Assembly (NCBI GenBank): GCA_002450335.1
Contig: DJZB01000006.1
Location: 1-17,519, forward strand
Direction: 5' to 3'
From: Rhodobiaceae bacterium UBA6963
Lineage (GTDB): Bacteria > Pseudomonadota > Alphaproteobacteria > RS24
Length of the DNA stretch: 17,519 nucleotides
This document shows, one piece after another, positions 6,987-14,156 of this stretch. Every line of letters begins with the position of its first letter. Position 1 is the stretch's first letter. The notes under the pieces are model-generated. The model was given only the letters and a program-made list of their open reading frames with translations. It was not told the origin of the DNA and made no database searches. A program made the position numbers and the translations under genes.

Positions 6987-7904
6987 CTATCGAATGCTGT
7001 CTAAAATGCTCTTAACGGAAATTGTCTTACCACGCAAATTTTCCCCGTCTTTGCCTAGGCGGGATCCCGTTTTATCCTCGTAAACATATTCAAGCTGACC
7101 GGCATCGAATGTATCAAGACGGATACTGCCCTCTGGTGGAAGTTGGAACGTTTCCCCTTGAAGAATGATACTTGAATATAAAACTTTACCATCCTCATCT
7201 GAGACTCTTAACCATGTCTGTCCAAGGCCACGAATATAAAGTGGGGGTGCAGCAATGTCCGGTAAAGGCTTCATATCCACCACTGTGTCCGGAACAATTT
7301 CTTCAACTCCGGCAGGTTCAGTCTTTTCTTCAATCACGACTTTTTTTTGCTCTGATTTTTGTGAGATGACATCTGCCGTCTCCTCAGGCAAGGCTTCATC
7401 ATTCATGAGCGGTCTGTCCATGGATCTTTCTTCAGAGCTTTCAGGAGATGAAGCTGGGTCAACATCGTTGTCACTCGTCTCTTCATAGGCACTGATGGAA
7501 TTTGTTTTATCCATCACAATTTCTTCTGCATCAATCAGGAAAGCCCAAAAAAGATAGGCAATGGTCGAGACCACGACCAGACCGGAAACAAGAATAAAAC
7601 TCGGCAATTCGTAATCATCTTCAGTAATAGGAAAATCAAGCCCATTGCTCATGCCTGAAGTCTGGCTTTTATATTGCGCGATGAGGCCTTCGGCATCCAA
7701 CCCAAGATGGTCAGCATAACTTCTGATAAAACCTACAGCATAGGCTAGCCCGGGAAGACCGTTCACATTGTCTTCTTCAAGCGCCTTGAGATGTTCATGG
7801 CTGATACGAAGATTTTCCGATATCTCCGGCAACTTTCCTTTTTGCGCAAGTCTGGCCTGACGCAAAAGCGAACCTACCGATTTGTTTTTTAAATCATCTG
7901 ACAT
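6987..7904 (-). CDS. rodZ: RodZ-like cell-shape protein (HTH domain, one TM helix, DUF4115)
   Basis: RodZ is a bitopic inner-membrane protein that ties the MreB cytoskeleton to the elongasome. The 305-residue product has a cytoplasmic helix-turn-helix domain (about 8-80) with the RodZ pattern SVGSLLRQARLA and VNGLPGLAYAVGFIRSYA. A single hydrophobic helix follows at about 102-123 (SFILVSGLVVVSTIAYLFWA). Then comes a long, acidic, Ser/Glu/Pro-rich periplasmic linker (125-215) and a C-terminal DUF4115 beta domain (about 218-305) with RGLGQTWLRVSDEDGKVLYS. Topology N-in/C-out is as expected. The neighbour ispG supports the identification. A sigma-70-like promoter lies just upstream (7930-7959). 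An out-of-frame ATG sits five bases before the chosen start; the HTH domain alignment fixes the frame used here. Confidence 0.9.
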   Translation of the reverse strand: MSDDLKNKSVGSLLRQARLAQKGKLPEISENLRISHEHLKALEEDNVNGLPGLAYAVGFIRSYADHLGLDAEGLIAQYKSQTSGMSNGLDFPITEDDYELPSFILVSGLVVVSTIAYLFWAFLIDAEEIVMDKTNSISAYEETSDNDVDPASSPESSEERSMDRPLMNDEALPEETADVISQKSEQKKVVIEEKTEPAGVEEIVPDTVVDMKPLPDIAAPPLYIRGLGQTWLRVSDEDGKVLYSSIILQGETFQLPPEGSIRLDTFDAGQLEYVYEDKTGSRLGKDGENLRGKTISVKSILDSIR

Positions 7905-7929
7905 GGCATAATGCCCTACCTTGCATATT

Positions 7930-7959
7930 ATTATAAATCTTGCTGCGTGGTAAATGCAA
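7930..7959 (-). promoter_or_regulatory. Candidate sigma-70 promoter for rodZ-ispG-prfA-prmC
   Basis: On the minus strand a perfect TATAAT (7935-7930) is preceded by TTGCAT (7959-7954) with an 18-base spacer. The -35 keeps only TTG of the consensus. It lies in the 59-bp gap between ptsP and rodZ, the widest inside the lysC-to-prmC block, with transcription expected to start near 7923. It would let rodZ and the genes after it be expressed apart from lysC-ptsP. Confidence 0.45.
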
Positions 7960-7963
7960 ACGC

Positions 7964-10213
7964 TTAAAGTTTAACTCTTAAAAACTCTGCAAGGTTTTTA
8001 AACCCTTCGCGGGTGTCCAGCTTGATATGCGGTGGTGGATTTTTCATCAAGCCCTGCAGTTTTTCAAGATTTAAAGACCTTATCATTCTTTTTACAGGAC
8101 CGACAGATGTTGGTGGAACAGATAATTTTGAAAAGCCCAACCCAAGCAAAGCCATTGCTTCCAACGGACGCCCACCATACTCTCCACAAATTGTTGCCGG
8201 CTTGTCATGGCGCTTACATGTATCTGCAATGTGCTGCATCATAGCAAGCGGCGCCGAACTGAACAAATCATACCTTTCCCCAACCCTTGGATTCCCACGG
8301 TCACTGGCAAAGAAAAATTGTAACAAATCATTTGTACCAACACTGATAAAATCCAAATGAGGCAACAATTCATCCAGTTGCCAGACAAGTGATGGCACTT
8401 CCAGCATGGCGCCAACTTTCAGGGACTTTGGTGCTTTCTGACCCAACTTATTAAGCCGTGCCAATTCTTTGTTCAAAATTTCTCGTGCTGCCAGAAACTC
8501 ATCAACGACTGCAATCATGGGAAACATAATCTGTAAATCCCTGCCTTGCGCTGCATCAAGGAGTGCCCGAATTTGTATTCTCAACAAGCCGGGGCGGTCC
8601 AGCGCAATACGAATCGCGCGCCACCCCATTGCAGGGTTTTCCTCCTGCATCTGACGCATATATGGCAGCATTTTATCACCACCAATATCAACAGTTCTGA
8701 AAATAACAGGTTTTTCGCCAACCAAATCCATAACGCGGCTGTAAAAAGCGGTTTGCTCTTTCGTCTTGGGCAACTTCGCCGAAATCATAAATTGTAATTC
8801 TGTCCTAAAAAGACCGATGCCCTCTGCCCCGCTATCATTCATATTTCGGACATCGACCATCAACCCTGCATTCACGGCGAGGTTAATTTTTTTGTGATCT
8901 CGAGTTACAGCCGGTTGTTTTCTTAGGCGTGCATATTGCTTTTGCCGCCGCGCCATAAGTTTGGTGCGTTCATTATAAGAGTCCAAAACCTCTGATGACG
9001 GATTGAGATAACAAACACCTGAGTCAGCATCAACGACAATTGATTGCCCGTCCGTTACAAGATTAACAATATTAACAATCCGTCCAATCGTCGGAATACC
9101 CAGCGCACGCGCAACAATAGAGACATGCGCGCTGGCTGTACCTTCTTCAATTACCAGCCCGCGTAAATTTTGGCGCTCATAGTCCAGAAGCTCTGCAGGC
9201 CCCATATTCCGTGCCACCAATATGGCATTCTTGGGAAGTTTCTCTGCACTCGCCGTTAAGGTTTTGCCAACAAGTACCCGCAACAAACGATTTGAAAGGT
9301 CTTCAAAATCGTGAAGGCGTTCCTGGAGATAAACATCACGCTGCCCGGTCAATCTGGCACGAATATCATTTTGAACACGCTCTACTGCGGCTTCAGCGGT
9401 TAGACCGGTACGAACGGCTTCGCGCATGCGGGAAAACCAGCCCTCATCATTGGCAAACATCCTATATGTTTGCAGCACATCAAGATGATCACCCGCGTGA
9501 GAGACATCCTCTGTTCTAAGCATTTCATCAACAGCTCGCCGTAATTCATAAATCCCGGCCTCAAGGCGGGAAAATTCGACTTCCATATCTTCAGCAATCA
9601 AGCTTTCAACAGCAACACGCGGCTCATGCATCACCACCTGCCCGATGGCAAGCCCCTCGGTCAGAGGATATCCGACAAGTCGAGATGGGCCTTTCGGATT
9701 ATCATCAATGGCGCGAAATTGCCCCTCAGCTGCCAGCATTTCCGACAACACCATGGCGACAGTTTGCAAGGCCTCAATCTCTTCATCAACAAATGAGCGA
9801 TGGCTTGTGTTTTGAACAACCAAAACGCCAATTACTGTCCCACCGCTCAGAATAGGCACACCGACAAAAGACTGGAACGCTTCTTCACCGGTTTCAGGGC
9901 GGTAGACAAATCGAGGGTGAGACTTTGCTTCAGCCAAATTTAAAGGCCGTGCATGTAAAGCCACATCGCCCACAAGGCCCTGTCCGATTTTCAAGGTGGT
10001 TTTATGAACGGATGACGGATTCAACCCCTCCGTTGCACAAAGTTCAAGCGTATCTTCGTCGCTTTTAAGATAAATCGAACACACTGCCGTGTTCATGCTT
10101 GTGGCAATCAACTCGACAATTTTATCAAGACGTGTCTGCCTGTCAGCCCTGTCAGCCATGACCTGACGCAAGCGACGCAACAATACCCTTGGCCCCTCCA
10201 TCGTTAGAGGCAT
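7964..10213 (-). CDS. ptsP: Phosphoenolpyruvate-protein phosphotransferase PtsP (enzyme I-Ntr)
   Basis: PtsP is the first enzyme of the nitrogen-related phosphotransferase system: it autophosphorylates from PEP and passes the phosphate to NPr (PtsO) and then PtsN, a regulatory relay and not a sugar importer. The 749 residues show an N-terminal GAF domain (about 10-165), which senses glutamine/2-oxoglutarate state in characterised relatives, then the HPr-binding domain, the phosphohistidine swivelling domain with His363 in GTASAHVSIVARALGIP, and the PEP-binding barrel with EGIGLFRTE (464-472), FRTVDIGGDK (505-514), and the proton-donor Cys676 in ATICGEYGG. The GAF domain separates it from sugar-PTS enzyme I. 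The start has an excellent AGGAGG six bases upstream. It lies 27 bp after lysC. The partners ptsO and ptsN are not in the window. Confidence 0.97.
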   Translation of the reverse strand: MPLTMEGPRVLLRRLRQVMADRADRQTRLDKIVELIATSMNTAVCSIYLKSDEDTLELCATEGLNPSSVHKTTLKIGQGLVGDVALHARPLNLAEAKSHPRFVYRPETGEEAFQSFVGVPILSGGTVIGVLVVQNTSHRSFVDEEIEALQTVAMVLSEMLAAEGQFRAIDDNPKGPSRLVGYPLTEGLAIGQVVMHEPRVAVESLIAEDMEVEFSRLEAGIYELRRAVDEMLRTEDVSHAGDHLDVLQTYRMFANDEGWFSRMREAVRTGLTAEAAVERVQNDIRARLTGQRDVYLQERLHDFEDLSNRLLRVLVGKTLTASAEKLPKNAILVARNMGPAELLDYERQNLRGLVIEEGTASAHVSIVARALGIPTIGRIVNIVNLVTDGQSIVVDADSGVCYLNPSSEVLDSYNERTKLMARRQKQYARLRKQPAVTRDHKKINLAVNAGLMVDVRNMNDSGAEGIGLFRTELQFMISAKLPKTKEQTAFYSRVMDLVGEKPVIFRTVDIGGDKMLPYMRQMQEENPAMGWRAIRIALDRPGLLRIQIRALLDAAQGRDLQIMFPMIAVVDEFLAAREILNKELARLNKLGQKAPKSLKVGAMLEVPSLVWQLDELLPHLDFISVGTNDLLQFFFASDRGNPRVGERYDLFSSAPLAMMQHIADTCKRHDKPATICGEYGGRPLEAMALLGLGFSKLSVPPTSVGPVKRMIRSLNLEKLQGLMKNPPPHIKLDTREGFKNLAEFLRVKL

Positions 10214-10240
10214 ACTAACCCTCCTGACGGGTTAAAGGCA

Positions 10241-11509
10241 TTATCCTGCACCCTCATGACCACCATCCAGATTAAAGGCAGCATGCAATGCACGCACACC
10301 AAGTTCGGTATAATCCGCATCAACCAGCACACTGATTTTAATTTCAGATGTAGAAATCACCTGAATATTGATGCTTTTATCCGCCAATTCCGTGAACATT
10401 TTTTGAGCAACACCAGCATGGCTTCGCATCCCAACACCCACAATGGAAATTTTAGCAAGCCCACTCGTGCTTTCAACTTCTGCAAAGCTGATATTTTCAC
10501 GCATGGCTTCAATCACCTGATGCGCACGCGGCAAATCATCATTGGGAACAGTGAAAGTCATATCTGTATACCCACCATCTGCAGAAATATTTTGAACAAT
10601 CATATCCACATTAATTGCTGCATCTGCCAAAGGGCCAAAAATCGCTGCTGCTGTTCCCGGATGGTCAGCCACCCGTCGCAAGGTGATTTTCGCTTCATCC
10701 TTAGAATAAGCAATGCCACTTACAATTTCTTGTTCCATAATTTCTTCCTCACTGCAGACCATTGTACCTGCAATACCGTCCTCAGAAACATCTTTCTTCT
10801 TGGCCGGATCATCAAAACTTGAACGCACTTGCAGTTTGACCTTATGCGCCATAGCAAGCTCAACTGAGCGAGTCTGAAGCACTTTTGATCCCAAAGATGC
10901 CATTTCCAGCATCTCCTCATAACTTATTTTTTTCAAACGTCGTGCATCCGGTACAAGCCGAGGGTCTGTCGTATAAACCCCGTCAACATCGGTATAAATA
11001 TCGCATCTATCGGCCTTAAGAGCTGCTGCCACTGCAACAGCTGAGGTATCAGACCCTCCCCGACCTAAAGTTGTAATTCTATTTTCCTGAGATAGCCCCT
11101 GAAATCCTGCAATAACGGCTACGCGCCCATCAGCGAATTGCGCTTCAAGAGCCTCTGTATCAATATCTTGTATCCTTGCAGATCCGTGAACTGAGGATGT
11201 CTTAATTGGAAATTGCCACCCCAACCATGAACGTGCCGGAACATCAATTTTGTTTAAAGCCATCGCCAAAAGTCCGACACTCACCTGTTCACCGGCAGAA
11301 ACGACCACATCATATTCACGTGCGTCATGGAAAGCAGAAATATCCCGGCACAATGATACCAGTCGGTTGGTTTCTCCTGACATAGCGGAAACAACCACCG
11401 CAACCTGATTGCCGGCGTCATATTCTTCTTTAACGTGGGCGGCCACATTATTGATGCGCTCAATGTCACCAACAGACGTGCCACCAAATTTCATGACGAT
11501 ACGCGCCAT
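10241..11509 (-). CDS. lysC: Aspartate kinase
   Basis: Aspartokinase phosphorylates aspartate, the first step to lysine, threonine, methionine and diaminopimelate. The 422-residue product begins with the catalytic motif VMKFGGTSVGD (5-15), has the nucleotide-site sequence LGRGGSDTSAVAVA (148-161) and YTDVDGVYTTDPR (172-184), and ends with two ACT domains (about 262-422), the feedback-inhibition module, which includes VDMIVQNIS (301-309) and the repeat QVISTSEIKISVL (383-395). The frame is open upstream to 11542, but MARIVMKFGG is the normal N-terminus and has GAGGA seven bases before its ATG, so I start there. An internal ATG at 10738 has the same GAGGA and spacing and may give a separate regulatory subunit. 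The gene is divergent from ubiG and is followed by ptsP. Confidence 0.97.
   Translation of the reverse strand: MARIVMKFGGTSVGDIERINNVAAHVKEEYDAGNQVAVVVSAMSGETNRLVSLCRDISAFHDAREYDVVVSAGEQVSVGLLAMALNKIDVPARSWLGWQFPIKTSSVHGSARIQDIDTEALEAQFADGRVAVIAGFQGLSQENRITTLGRGGSDTSAVAVAAALKADRCDIYTDVDGVYTTDPRLVPDARRLKKISYEEMLEMASLGSKVLQTRSVELAMAHKVKLQVRSSFDDPAKKKDVSEDGIAGTMVCSEEEIMEQEIVSGIAYSKDEAKITLRRVADHPGTAAAIFGPLADAAINVDMIVQNISADGGYTDMTFTVPNDDLPRAHQVIEAMRENISFAEVESTSGLAKISIVGVGMRSHAGVAQKMFTELADKSINIQVISTSEIKISVLVDADYTELGVRALHAAFNLDGGHEGAG
10736..10750 (-). promoter_or_regulatory. Internal ribosome-binding site and ATG in lysC (possible beta-subunit start)
   Basis: On the minus strand GAGGA (10750-10746), seven bases, then an in-frame ATG (10738-10736, codon 258). 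The main lysC start has the same pentamer at the same distance. Translation from here would yield 165 residues made up of the linker and both ACT domains, as with the lysC beta subunits of Bacillus subtilis and Corynebacterium glutamicum. The site may still be chance, since the SD bases encode the Glu-rich SEEEI. Confidence 0.4.
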
Positions 11510-11540
11510 AATCTTATCCTCGATTTTAAGCTGCAACATC

Positions 11541-11579
11541 ATCGTTTGAACGATTTAAAGTCTTCATCTGCCTATGAAG
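11541..11579. repeat. Two adjacent inverted repeats in the lysC leader
   Basis: ATCGTT-TG-AACGAT (11541-11554) and CTTCAT-CTGCCT-ATGAAG (11562-11579) are both exact, each with 6-bp arms. They are 32-70 bp upstream of the lysC ATG. In lysC mRNA the second can form a clean 6-bp stem with a 6-base loop; the first could form a shorter stem or act as a DNA site. No run of T follows either, so they are not ordinary terminators. Confidence 0.4.
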
Positions 11580-11625
11580 TGCTTAAAATGTCGCAGTTGC
11601 GGCATGCTTACACGAAAAAAGCCTA

Positions 11626-11654
11626 TTGGTGCAAGTGCCTACTAACTGTAAGAT
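11626..11654 (+). promoter_or_regulatory. Candidate promoter for ubiG
   Basis: TTGGTG (11626-11631), a 17-base spacer and TAAGAT (11649-11654) form a moderate sigma-70-like pair with ideal spacing. The expected start near 11661 leaves a leader of about 27 bases. The -35 matches only at TTG. It is the best pair I see in the 178-bp lysC-ubiG divergent gap. Confidence 0.3.
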
Positions 11655-11687
11655 TGTCGTTATTAAAGTTTTGAGGTTTAATGCGTT

Positions 11688-12428
11688 ATGAATGCGTCAA
11701 CGATAAATCCTGAGGAAGTCGCTAAATTTGAAGCCATGGCAGCAGAATGGTGGAGTCCTGACGGCAAATTTAAGCCTTTACATAAGTTCAACCCGACGAG
11801 ATTAGACTATATGGTTACTCATATTTGCGCCCAGTTTAACAGGCTTCGGAGCGCGCCAGACTGTTTAAAGGGTGTCAACATTCTTGATATTGGGTGTGGC
11901 GGCGGTTTGCTCTGCGAACCCCTCACACGTTTGGGAGCTTCAGTAACAGGTATAGATGTTACCGAGGCTAACATCAAAGTCGCCAGCCTACACGCCGAAC
12001 AAGAAGGTCTTGATATTGATTACAAGGTTATCTCCTCAGAGGAACTTGTTAAAACCAAAACAACTTTTGACGTCGTGCTAAACATGGAAGTGGTAGAGCA
12101 TGTTGGTGATGTTGAACTTTTCATGAAATCATGTGGTCAACTGGTTAAACCAGGAGGCTTGATGTTTTATGCAACCCTCAACCGCACGGCAAAATCATAT
12201 TTGCTGGCAATATTGGGGGCAGAATATATTTTGCGCTGGTTACCTACCGGAACACATGACTGGCATAAATTCCTTACGCCACAGGAGTTAACGGATTACC
12301 TGACCCTGAATGGAATGCATAATATTGATACTGCCGGCATGAGTTTTATGCCATTGACAGGCAAATGGTATTTATCAAAAGATCTCGGCGTTAATTATAT
12401 TGGCCTTGCACAGAAACAATTCGATTAA
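11688..12428 (+). CDS. ubiG: Ubiquinone biosynthesis O-methyltransferase UbiG
   Basis: UbiG carries out both O-methylations of ubiquinone synthesis, on the 2-polyprenyl-6-hydroxyphenol and on demethylubiquinol, at the membrane surface using SAM. The 246 residues are the normal length. The N-terminus has the UbiG signature EVAKFEAMAAEWWSPDGKFK. Motif I is ILDIGCGGGLLCEPL (65-79), followed by the acidic residue in VTGID (86-90). Motif II/III are in FDVVLNMEVVEHVGD and LVKPGGLMFYATLNRT, then the UbiG-typical WLPTGTHDWHKFLTP. It is transcribed away from lysC, a pairing often seen in alphaproteobacteria. GAGG is 11 bases from the chosen ATG but only 4 bases from an out-of-frame ATG at 11681. Its TAA overlaps the stop of the convergent gene at 12425. 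Confidence 0.97.
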   Translation: MNASTINPEEVAKFEAMAAEWWSPDGKFKPLHKFNPTRLDYMVTHICAQFNRLRSAPDCLKGVNILDIGCGGGLLCEPLTRLGASVTGIDVTEANIKVASLHAEQEGLDIDYKVISSEELVKTKTTFDVVLNMEVVEHVGDVELFMKSCGQLVKPGGLMFYATLNRTAKSYLLAILGAEYILRWLPTGTHDWHKFLTPQELTDYLTLNGMHNIDTAGMSFMPLTGKWYLSKDLGVNYIGLAQKQFD

Positions 12429-12808
12429 TTCCGGTTTCCTATACCCAAATGATTTTTCATAGTCCGCCAGATGCCCTCCCCGTCGCTATCATAGGCTGAT
12501 ACGCCGGTAAGTGGAGTTGCGGCAACAACGCGAAGAACACTATCCCCCTCACTGACACCTGCATCCATTCGGACTATCAGATCACTGGTCTGGATGATGA
12601 AATTATCCGTTGTTATACCCGGCGCAACCATTCTATAAATCGTGCCATTTACCTCTAATGCGGGGGGCGCATAATGTTCATCTTCTCTCAAAACACCCCG
12701 ATCGGTTTCAAGGTTGTAAACAATCTCATCGCCAATCTTTTTTTGTAAACTAACAGGATTACCTTTGGTCGCCAACTCGACAAGTGCGGCTGAAATCATC
12801 AAGTCCAT
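12425..12808 (-). CDS. Protein of unknown function, faintly phage-neck-like
   Basis: I do not recognise this 127-residue protein. It has a good Shine-Dalgarno (AAGGAA about eight bases upstream of the ATG). It is acidic and, judged by its alternating hydrophobics and glycine turns, mostly beta-strand. It has no signal peptide, transmembrane segment or cysteine cluster. The order of short motifs (GNPVSLQKK, RGVL, NFIIQTSDLIVRM, SEGDSVLRVVAATPL, then a C-terminal tail) loosely recalls small phage head-tail joining or head-completion proteins, where a strand with PVTLRR is followed by GD and a YRVV-type strand. That is memory of a pattern and not a search result. It is the last gene after comF, the amidase and the DUF1178 gene, 57 bp from the latter, and converges on ubiG with overlapping stop codons. 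No other phage genes are nearby. Confidence 0.75.
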   Translation of the reverse strand: MDLMISAALVELATKGNPVSLQKKIGDEIVYNLETDRGVLREDEHYAPPALEVNGTIYRMVAPGITTDNFIIQTSDLIVRMDAGVSEGDSVLRVVAATPLTGVSAYDSDGEGIWRTMKNHLGIGNRN

Positions 12809-12865
12809 AATTTGTTTCCTTTATTTTCAAAACGCGATGAAAACGAAACGGAACAAACGCAACTT

Positions 12866-13291
12866 TTAATTTTTTAACTTATCCGGTACGCCGGGAATAG
12901 GAGTAACGGGTATGCCCTCTTCAACAAGCTCTTTTGCTTCTTGCAAACTGGACTCGCCGTAAATATCTCTTTCTTCAGAGTCACCATAATGCATGGCGCG
13001 GGCTTCACTGGCAAATTTTTCGCCCACATAGTCGAAATTATTTTCTACATGTTCACGCATTCGGCTCATCATCTGCGTAATTTCTGCAGATTTATTCTGG
13101 TCGGTAAGCGTACCTGATGTGTTGGACTTTTTACCCAGATTAGGCGCCATAATAGATTTTGACACTTTGGAAGACGCACAATGGGGGCACACCAAATTGC
13201 CCGATGCCAATTGGTCATCAAAGGTCTGACTGTTCTGAAACCACGACTCAAATTCGTGGTCATTGTCACATATTAAAGCGTATTTAATCAT
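12866..13291 (-). CDS. DUF1178 family protein
   Basis: This 141-residue protein belongs to DUF1178, a small family common in alpha- and betaproteobacteria and typically encoded beside a nitrilase-family amidase, as here. The N-terminus carries the family pattern: IKYALICDNDHEFESWF, then Cys35-x2-Cys38 in LVCPHCAS and SIMAP. Cys8, His12, Cys35 and Cys38 could bind one zinc ion. The conserved C-terminal part reads VENNFDYVGEKFASEARAMH and ends IPGVPDKLKN. No function is established. The frame extends upstream into the amidase gene (to 13339), but homology begins at MIKYAL, and that ATG has AGGA close upstream (short spacing) 13 bp after the amidase stop, so I start at 13291. Translation is probably coupled to the amidase gene. 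Confidence 0.88.
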   Translation of the reverse strand: MIKYALICDNDHEFESWFQNSQTFDDQLASGNLVCPHCASSKVSKSIMAPNLGKKSNTSGTLTDQNKSAEITQMMSRMREHVENNFDYVGEKFASEARAMHYGDSEERDIYGESSLQEAKELVEEGIPVTPIPGVPDKLKN

Positions 13292-13304
13292 TTTCCTAAT
13301 GTGG

Positions 13305-14129
13305 TTAAGCTGGTGGCTCAAAGTGCCGAGCATGTCCAAGAGCAGGAATTTGACGTCGCGCCATTAGTACCTGCTCGGTATCAATATCGGCATAAATGAT
13401 TTGTGTTTCAAGTCCAGCATCTGCCAGAACACGTCCCCATGGGCTGACAATGATACTATGACCATAGGTTTTTCGGCCGTTTTCATGAGTTCCCGCTTGA
13501 GCAGGTGCAAAAATAAAACAGCCGGTTTCTATTGCGCGGGCGCGAAGCAAAACATGCCAATGCGCCTCGCCGGTCATTTTGGTAAAAGCTGCCGGCACAG
13601 AAATAAAATCAGCTCCATGCATTGCCAGCGACCTGAAGAGAGCAGGAAATCTAACATCATAGCAAACCGTCATTCCTAATTTACCAAAAGGCAGATCGGC
13701 GATAACAGCCTCCTGCCCTGCCTCATAATGCGCCGACTCGCTATGGCGTTCGCCATTATCCAACTCGACATCAAAAAGGTGGATTTTGTCATAACGCGCA
13801 ACAATGTCTCCGAGAGGGTTGAAGCATATCGACCGATTGACGGCCTTATCACTGTTCCCGGTCAATATGACTGAGCCTGCAAGCAAAGTAACCTTCAATT
13901 CTGCCGCCAGCGCGGCGAGGGATGCCACCGTCTTATCATCACTCTCGGATTGCATAGTCGAACAACGGGCCTCTTTATTTTGTGGCATAAAATTGCAGGT
14001 TTCCGGTGTAAGAATGAACTCTGCACCCTCTTGAGCCGCTTCCTTGATAAGCGATGTCAACGCGGTAAGATTATCCTCGGGGGTTGTCCCCGTGCATGTC
14101 TGCAAACAGGCTACACGAAATTCACTCAT
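13305..14129 (-). CDS. Nitrilase-superfamily amidase (Nit1-like, probable deaminated-glutathione amidase)
   Basis: The product is a carbon-nitrogen hydrolase of 274 residues with the complete catalytic triad: Glu43 in LTPET, Lys115 in RYDKIHLFD and Cys156 in MTVCYDVRFP. The sequence around them, including the LFDVELDNG loop and TGEAHWHVLLRARAIETGCF, is that of the Nit1 branch, whose characterised members hydrolyse deaminated glutathione, a side product of transaminases. Substrate assignment is by family only; omega-amidase or another small amide is possible. The enzyme should be cytoplasmic. It has AGGA nine bases before the ATG and lies 27 bp after comF. In many alphaproteobacteria a glutaredoxin gene (grxC) sits between comF and this gene; none is here. 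Confidence 0.92.
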   Translation of the reverse strand: MSEFRVACLQTCTGTTPEDNLTALTSLIKEAAQEGAEFILTPETCNFMPQNKEARCSTMQSESDDKTVASLAALAAELKVTLLAGSVILTGNSDKAVNRSICFNPLGDIVARYDKIHLFDVELDNGERHSESAHYEAGQEAVIADLPFGKLGMTVCYDVRFPALFRSLAMHGADFISVPAAFTKMTGEAHWHVLLRARAIETGCFIFAPAQAGTHENGRKTYGHSIIVSPWGRVLADAGLETQIIYADIDTEQVLMARRQIPALGHARHFEPPA

Positions 14130-14156
14130 TTTAATTTTCCTGAAACTAAGAAGTGA

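Noticed and set aside
10256..10822. 188-codon plus-strand frame inside lysC
   Set aside because: It is antisense to the conserved ACT domains, Asn/His/Cys-rich in an unnatural way, and lacks a ribosome site.
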